From the NCBI RefSeq assembly GCF_008642295.1, contig NZ_CP029190.1, positions 2,967,001 through 3,031,000 of the forward strand: 64,000 nt of DNA, read 5' to 3'. A program made the position numbers and the translations under genes. This DNA is from Streptomyces venezuelae (lineage in GTDB: Bacteria > Actinomycetota > Actinomycetes > Streptomycetales > Streptomycetaceae). This document shows, piece after piece, positions 60,702-64,000 of this stretch. The notes below the pieces were generated by a model. It made no database searches. It had not been told where the DNA came from and saw only the letters and a list, made by a program, of their open reading frames with translations. The first letter of the stretch is position 1, and every line of letters starts with the position of its first letter.

Positions 60702-61730
60702 TCATCCCTCCACCGACGGACCGGACACCGGTTCCGCCCCCGTCGCCGGAACGGCCCCGGTCACGGGAACCGAGCGCGCGAAACCGCCGTCCACCATCAG
60801 ACCGGCCACGGTCTCCAGCTCCGGCGGGTTCCCCGCCAGCCGTTCCAGGAAGGAGTCGAAATCAGCACCGCACGGCAGCAACAGCCGCTCCACCCGCTCC
60901 TGGACGGACCAGCCGTCCCGGTCGCGCGCATCGTCGTACGGCGAGAACCACACCGAACCCGGTGCCTCGCCCTTCACCTTCACCGCGAGCAGCCCGCCCT
61001 GGACGAACCCGACGCACAGGTAGTCCTTCGTCAGGTGGTCCCGCAGGCACTTGTTCGCGTACACCAGGTCGTTGACCGCCGCCTCCTCACGCACCGTGAA
61101 GAACGGCTGGTCCACCAGCAGTCCCAGCTCCACGTCCAGCCCCGCGCCCACCGGCGCACAGCCGCCCGCGGCCTTCAGGAAGGACCGGTACGCCTCCGGC
61201 AGCCGGTAGCCGAGGTCCTCCTCGACCCCCTGCACCTGCTCCTCCGAGACCGCGACCACCGACTTCGGCAGCCCCAGGTGCACCGGGCGCACCTCCTGCA
61301 ACGGCCGCGTCCCGCGCTTGCCGTGGTCCACCGGAGCGGTCGTGAGGCCCGCGTGGTGCCTCAGCAGCGCCTTCACCTCGACCGGAACCAGCTCCAGCCT
61401 GCGGGTGCCCGCCACGTGGTGCCAGGTCCAGCCGTGCGGGGTCGACACCGGGCCCACCGTGTCCCACAGCTCGTGCCCGGCCGCATGCATCGCCGCGTTC
61501 GCCGACACGCAGTCCGTCAGCCGCAGCTCGTCCACGCCGAAGCCCTCGGGCGGCTCGGCGATCTCCACCGCCGCCCGCGCATAGGGAGCGAAGTCGGGAT
61601 GCCCGTCCGCGTCCATGCGCACACCCTGCGGATGCCGGGCGGCCCGGACGGGATCCGGGAAGTGCACGACCTGCCCGGAGTACGCGGCGTTGGGTGGCGC
61701 GGCCTGCTGCCCGAGCCGACCTGTCGTCAT
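60702..61730 (-). CDS. WHH-type nuclease domain fused to SMI1/KNR4 (SUKH-1) domain
   Basis: 342 residues. The N-terminal part carries the WHH subgroup pattern of the HNH/Endonuclease VII toxin fold: DADGHPDFAPYARAAVEI (40-57), then HGWTWHHVAGTRRLELVPVE (99-118, W103 H104 H105) and ALLRHHAGL (121-129). The usual LH between LVP and the final His motif is VK here, so catalysis may be reduced. Residues about 155-305 are a SUKH-1 domain (VEEDLGYRLPEAYRSFLKAA, VNDLVYANKCLRDHL, VWFSPYDD), the family of immunity proteins against nucleases. Toxin and immunity folds are thus in one chain. There is no signal peptide. It is first in a two-gene operon with the Imm35/deaminase/SUKH-4 gene, 7 bp downstream. 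Confidence 0.8.
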   Translation of the reverse strand: MTTGRLGQQAAPPNAAYSGQVVHFPDPVRAARHPQGVRMDADGHPDFAPYARAAVEIAEPPEGFGVDELRLTDCVSANAAMHAAGHELWDTVGPVSTPHGWTWHHVAGTRRLELVPVEVKALLRHHAGLTTAPVDHGKRGTRPLQEVRPVHLGLPKSVVAVSEEQVQGVEEDLGYRLPEAYRSFLKAAGGCAPVGAGLDVELGLLVDQPFFTVREEAAVNDLVYANKCLRDHLTKDYLCVGFVQGGLLAVKVKGEAPGSVWFSPYDDARDRDGWSVQERVERLLLPCGADFDSFLERLAGNPPELETVAGLMVDGGFARSVPVTGAVPATGAEPVSGPSVEG

Positions 61731-61956
61731 GGCGGTAGCCCCCTGCTGGATCTGGCTGGTTCAGCACAGCCTATGCGGTACGGCAAGAGGCTCCCCCTCC
61801 CCCGCGCCCCGCCCCCGCCGACCGCCCCGGAACATCCGAATTGATACGAATATTCGACCCCGCTTCCGCGCCCATGAGGACATTTGGCAGGCTGTCCCCG
61901 CAGTACGGGGGCGTGCGCGACAGCGGCCACCACCGCCGCCACGGGAGGGAACACAC
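61731..61956. other. Intergenic region between the two divergent toxin-immunity operons
   Basis: 226 bp, less GC-rich in the middle (TTGATACGAATATTCG near 61841). It should hold both divergent promoters. The palindromic CGAATATTCG-like core (GAATATTC at 61848-61855) may be an operator. No gene is supported. Confidence 0.45.
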
Positions 61957-62487
61957 ATGCAGAACACGGCAACACGGAACGGCCCGCCGGACACCACCGC
62001 CGCGGCCGGCGATCCGCGGCTGCGCTGGAGCGCCGCCGACGGCCACACCGCACCCACCCTCCGGTTCCGGCGCGACGGCATCCTCCCCACCATCGCCGCG
62101 GCCCTCTCGGTCCGCGGTGAAACCCTCACCAGTACCGCCGGCAAGGGCGACCAGCCCCCCGTCCTCCACCCCCTGGTGCAGGATTTCCTCGACACCCTCA
62201 CCAGCAGCCAGCGGGAACGCTTCACCGGCCGGTGTCCCGAGGCCATCCTGCTCTCCCGGCACCTGGCCACCGTCGAGGGCGCCCGCAGCAAACGGGCCTC
62301 CCGCAAACCCCTCACCGCCGGCGAAGCCCGCCGGGCCCTCAAGAACGCCAGGATCACCGCCCGCCGCATCCGTGAGGACGGCGATCCGCTGCACGGCAGC
62401 TATGCCCCGCCGTGCCGTTCCTGTGACGCACTCCTCGCCCACTTCGGCGTACGCCCCGTCGACCTCACCACCCCCGAGAAGCCATGA
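61957..62487 (+). CDS. YwqJ-like deaminase-fold toxin protein
   Basis: 176 residues. The deaminase zinc motif is seen as GRCPEAILLSRHL (C93, E95) and PPCRSCDALLAHFGV (C153, C156), the arrangement of the YwqJ-related group of polymorphic toxin deaminases. The linking helix ARRALKNARITARRIREDG is typical as well. Such enzymes are predicted to deaminate bases in nucleic acids or nucleotides. ATG 61957 follows GGGAGGGA with 6-nt spacing. There is no signal peptide or long N-terminal delivery region, unlike true secreted polymorphic toxins. It overlaps the SUKH-3 gene by 4 bp. Confidence 0.8.
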   Translation: MQNTATRNGPPDTTAAAGDPRLRWSAADGHTAPTLRFRRDGILPTIAAALSVRGETLTSTAGKGDQPPVLHPLVQDFLDTLTSSQRERFTGRCPEAILLSRHLATVEGARSKRASRKPLTAGEARRALKNARITARRIREDGDPLHGSYAPPCRSCDALLAHFGVRPVDLTTPEKP

Positions 62488-62990
62488 CCGCCACCTCAGC
62501 CTCCTACGACCGGTCCTCGGCCACCCGGTTCCCGCCCGCCGTCGACACCGCGCTGCGCACCGCCGGCTGGCAGCCCGGCCGCTGGGACATCAAGCAGGCC
62601 GAATACTGGGCGGACGCCCTCCGCGACCACACCACCCCGGCCGGGCACCGGCACACCGTCTTCCCCGCCGCCGTGGAGGCCTGGGCCGAGTTCGGCGGCC
62701 TCACCATCACCGCCCCCGGTCCGGGCCGGCAGATAGCTCCCACCGCCGTCCGGCTCGACCCGCTCACCGGACTCCACCTCGCCCGCACCCTCGCGGACCT
62801 CGGCCGCGCCCTGTCCACCCGGCTCTGCCCGCTCGGCGTGGAGGCCGACGGCACCTCCCACCTGGCCCTCGATGCCGAAGGCCGGGTCTACTCCATCGAC
62901 CACACCGGCGACTGGTACCTCGGCGCCGGCATCGACCAGGCCCTCACCGCCCTCCTCACCGGCCTCCAGCCGGCCCGCCTCACCACCTGA
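62484..62990 (+). CDS. SUKH-3 family immunity protein
   Basis: 168 residues fitting the SUKH-3 pattern: FPPAVDTALRTAGWQPGRWD at the start, PAAVEAWAEFGGLTITAPGP in the middle, and LCPLGVEADGTSHLALDAEG with RVYSIDHTGDWYLGAGIDQA near the end. SUKH proteins neutralise diverse nuclease or deaminase toxins by direct binding. The start ATG overlaps the stop of the deaminase gene (ATGA), which strongly suggests a cognate toxin-immunity pair made in fixed ratio. Confidence 0.88.
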   Translation: MTATSASYDRSSATRFPPAVDTALRTAGWQPGRWDIKQAEYWADALRDHTTPAGHRHTVFPAAVEAWAEFGGLTITAPGPGRQIAPTAVRLDPLTGLHLARTLADLGRALSTRLCPLGVEADGTSHLALDAEGRVYSIDHTGDWYLGAGIDQALTALLTGLQPARLTT

Positions 62991-63071
62991 ATCCGGCCCG
63001 GACCGGACCCGGCCCGAACCGGACCCGGCCCGAACCCCGTCCGCAACGCAGTCCCGGCCCGTACGGGGCAG

Positions 63072-64000
63072 TCAGCCCGACCGCCCCGGCAGCACCGCCG
63101 ACACCCGGAACCCCCCGGCGTCCGTCGGGCCCGACACGAACACCCCGCCCAGGCCCAGCACCCGCTCGCGCATCCCCACCAGGCCGTTGCCCCCGCTGGG
63201 CAGTCCGGCGTCCTTCGCCTCACTGTCGCAGGGGCCGTTCTCCACCTGCATGGCCACCTCGTCCCCGCGGTGGGCCAGTCGTACGGTCACCCGCGCGCCC
63301 GGCGCATGCTTGTGGCAGTTGGTCAACGCCTCCTGCACCACCCGGTAGGCCGTCTGCTCCACCTCGGCCGCATAGCCCCCGGCCTCGCCCTGGACCACCA
63401 GCTCCACCACCATCCCTGCCGCCCGGGACTGTCCGACCAGCACCTCCAGCTCCGCCAGTGCCGGCCCCTCCTCCACCGGAGCCGGAGCCGGCGCAGCCGC
63501 CAGGGCCACCGAAACCGCAGCCGCAGCCGGCGCCCGCACCGGGCGCACCGGCTGCACCGGCTGTACCGGCTTCTCCACCGCCCGCAGCACCCCGAGCATC
63601 TCCCGGAGCTCGGTCAGCGCCTGCCGGCCCATGTCCCCGACCAGCGCCGCGTTCTTCGCCGCCTTGTCCGGGTCCTTGCGCGCCACCGCCTGCACGGCAG
63701 CCGCGTGTACCACCATCAGCGACACCCGGTGCGCCACCACGTCGTGCATCTCCCGGGCGATCCGGGTCCGTTCCTCCTGCCGGGCCCACTCGGCCCGCTC
63801 CTCGGCCCGGTCCGCCAGCAGCCCCAGCTCCCGCTCCAGGGAGTCCGCCCGCTCCTGCAGGCTCTCCATCAGCCGCCGCCGGGCCCCTATGTACAGCCCG
63901 AGGAGTACGGGCGGCGCGGTCAGCCCGATGGCGATGAACCCCGACAGCACCAGGAGATACGTTCCGCTGGCTTCCACGTCCCCTTCGGTGCGTACGTACG
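63072..64000 (-). CDS. Two-component sensor histidine kinase (HisKA_3 type), 5' end outside the window
   Basis: The frame stays open to the window edge, so the N-terminus is missing; GTG 63977 is an internal candidate start only. Visible parts are a membrane helix (LVLSGFIAIGLTAPPVLLGL), a coiled-coil linker (RRLMESLQERADSLERELGL), the DHp domain with the phosphoacceptor His in TRIAREMHDVVAHRVSLMVV, an Ala/Pro/Val-rich insert (VQPVQPVRPVRAPAA) and an HATPase domain with EALTNCHKHAP and GGNGLVGMRERVLGLGG. This is the NarL-type partner class; the response regulator is not visible and would be expected downstream or beyond the window. Confidence 0.9.
   Translation of the reverse strand, partial: YVRTEGDVEASGTYLLVLSGFIAIGLTAPPVLLGLYIGARRRLMESLQERADSLERELGLLADRAEERAEWARQEERTRIAREMHDVVAHRVSLMVVHAAAVQAVARKDPDKAAKNAALVGDMGRQALTELREMLGVLRAVEKPVQPVQPVRPVRAPAAAAVSVALAAAPAPAPVEEGPALAELEVLVGQSRAAGMVVELVVQGEAGGYAAEVEQTAYRVVQEALTNCHKHAPGARVTVRLAHRGDEVAMQVENGPCDSEAKDAGLPSGGNGLVGMRERVLGLGGVFVSGPTDAGGFRVSAVLPGRSG

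Noticed and set aside
63003..63045. Direct repeats of CCGGACCCGGCCCGAA after the SUKH-3 gene as a mobile-element end
   Set aside because: Only two short GC-rich copies with no inverted partner or transposase; more likely low-complexity intergenic DNA.

Overview
The window is 64 kb of high-GC actinobacterial chromosome and almost certainly comes from a Streptomyces. The gene set and order (hutU, cbs, thiolase, bldA, cfa, ndh, ppx, divIC, eno, two Rpf genes, mazG, mfd), the third-position GC bias, the frequent GTG and TTG starts, and a tRNA-Leu(UAA) with the bldA anticodon loop all agree. Most of the window is vegetative core. Accessory patches lie at about 9.3-12.4 kb and 58.3-63.0 kb.

Layout. 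0-6.4 kb: urocanate hydratase, divergent from a PLP decarboxylase; a TetR repressor and an FAD monooxygenase sharing a dense operator array; an RpiR-type regulator; a small membrane protein. 6.7-9.3 kb: cystathionine beta-synthase divergent from an exported SGNH hydrolase. 9.6-12.4 kb: accessory patch with a low-GC ParB-like phage-type gene, then a GntR/HutC regulator and an anti-sigma-like ATPase sharing TCTAGA palindromes. 12.5-16.8 kb: thiolase with a 104-bp tandem repeat that copies its own 3' end, three small hypothetical genes and a BI-1 membrane protein. 16.9 kb: bldA. 17.4-20.8 kb: a MacB-like ABC exporter. 20.9-23.8 kb: cyclopropane fatty acid synthase-like enzyme and NADH dehydrogenase II with a Rex-like operator. 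24.1-24.7 kb: a Phd/RelE-type toxin-antitoxin pair.

24.8-35.3 kb: ppx, a DUF501 gene, divIC and eno; two resuscitation-promoting-factor genes, one behind a ydaO-type (c-di-AMP) riboswitch; a cytochrome P450 divergent from a flavohemoprotein; mazG; a SurA-like lipoprotein. 35.4-45.1 kb: YfhO-type membrane protein, Ser/Thr kinase with a membrane partner, a methyltransferase with a type I S-like C-terminus, two lipoproteins, an exported HNH nuclease and an MT0933-type small protein. 45.1-54.3 kb: mfd, a second MacB-like exporter (an inverted paralogue of the first) and a DHA2 efflux pump. 54.3-58.2 kb: small regulatory and metabolic genes and a DivIVA-like coiled-coil protein.

58.3-63.0 kb is the most unusual part. 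Two divergent operons carry three different toxin-like catalytic domains, each fused to or overlapping a SUKH-superfamily immunity-type domain: WHH nuclease-SUKH-1; Imm35-like/XOO_2897-like deaminase/SUKH-4; YwqJ-like deaminase with SUKH-3. No secretion signals are visible. The window ends inside a two-component sensor kinase.

Starts were chosen from Shine-Dalgarno sites, codon bias and leaderless -10 boxes. Family names rest on motif recognition only; no database search was possible.
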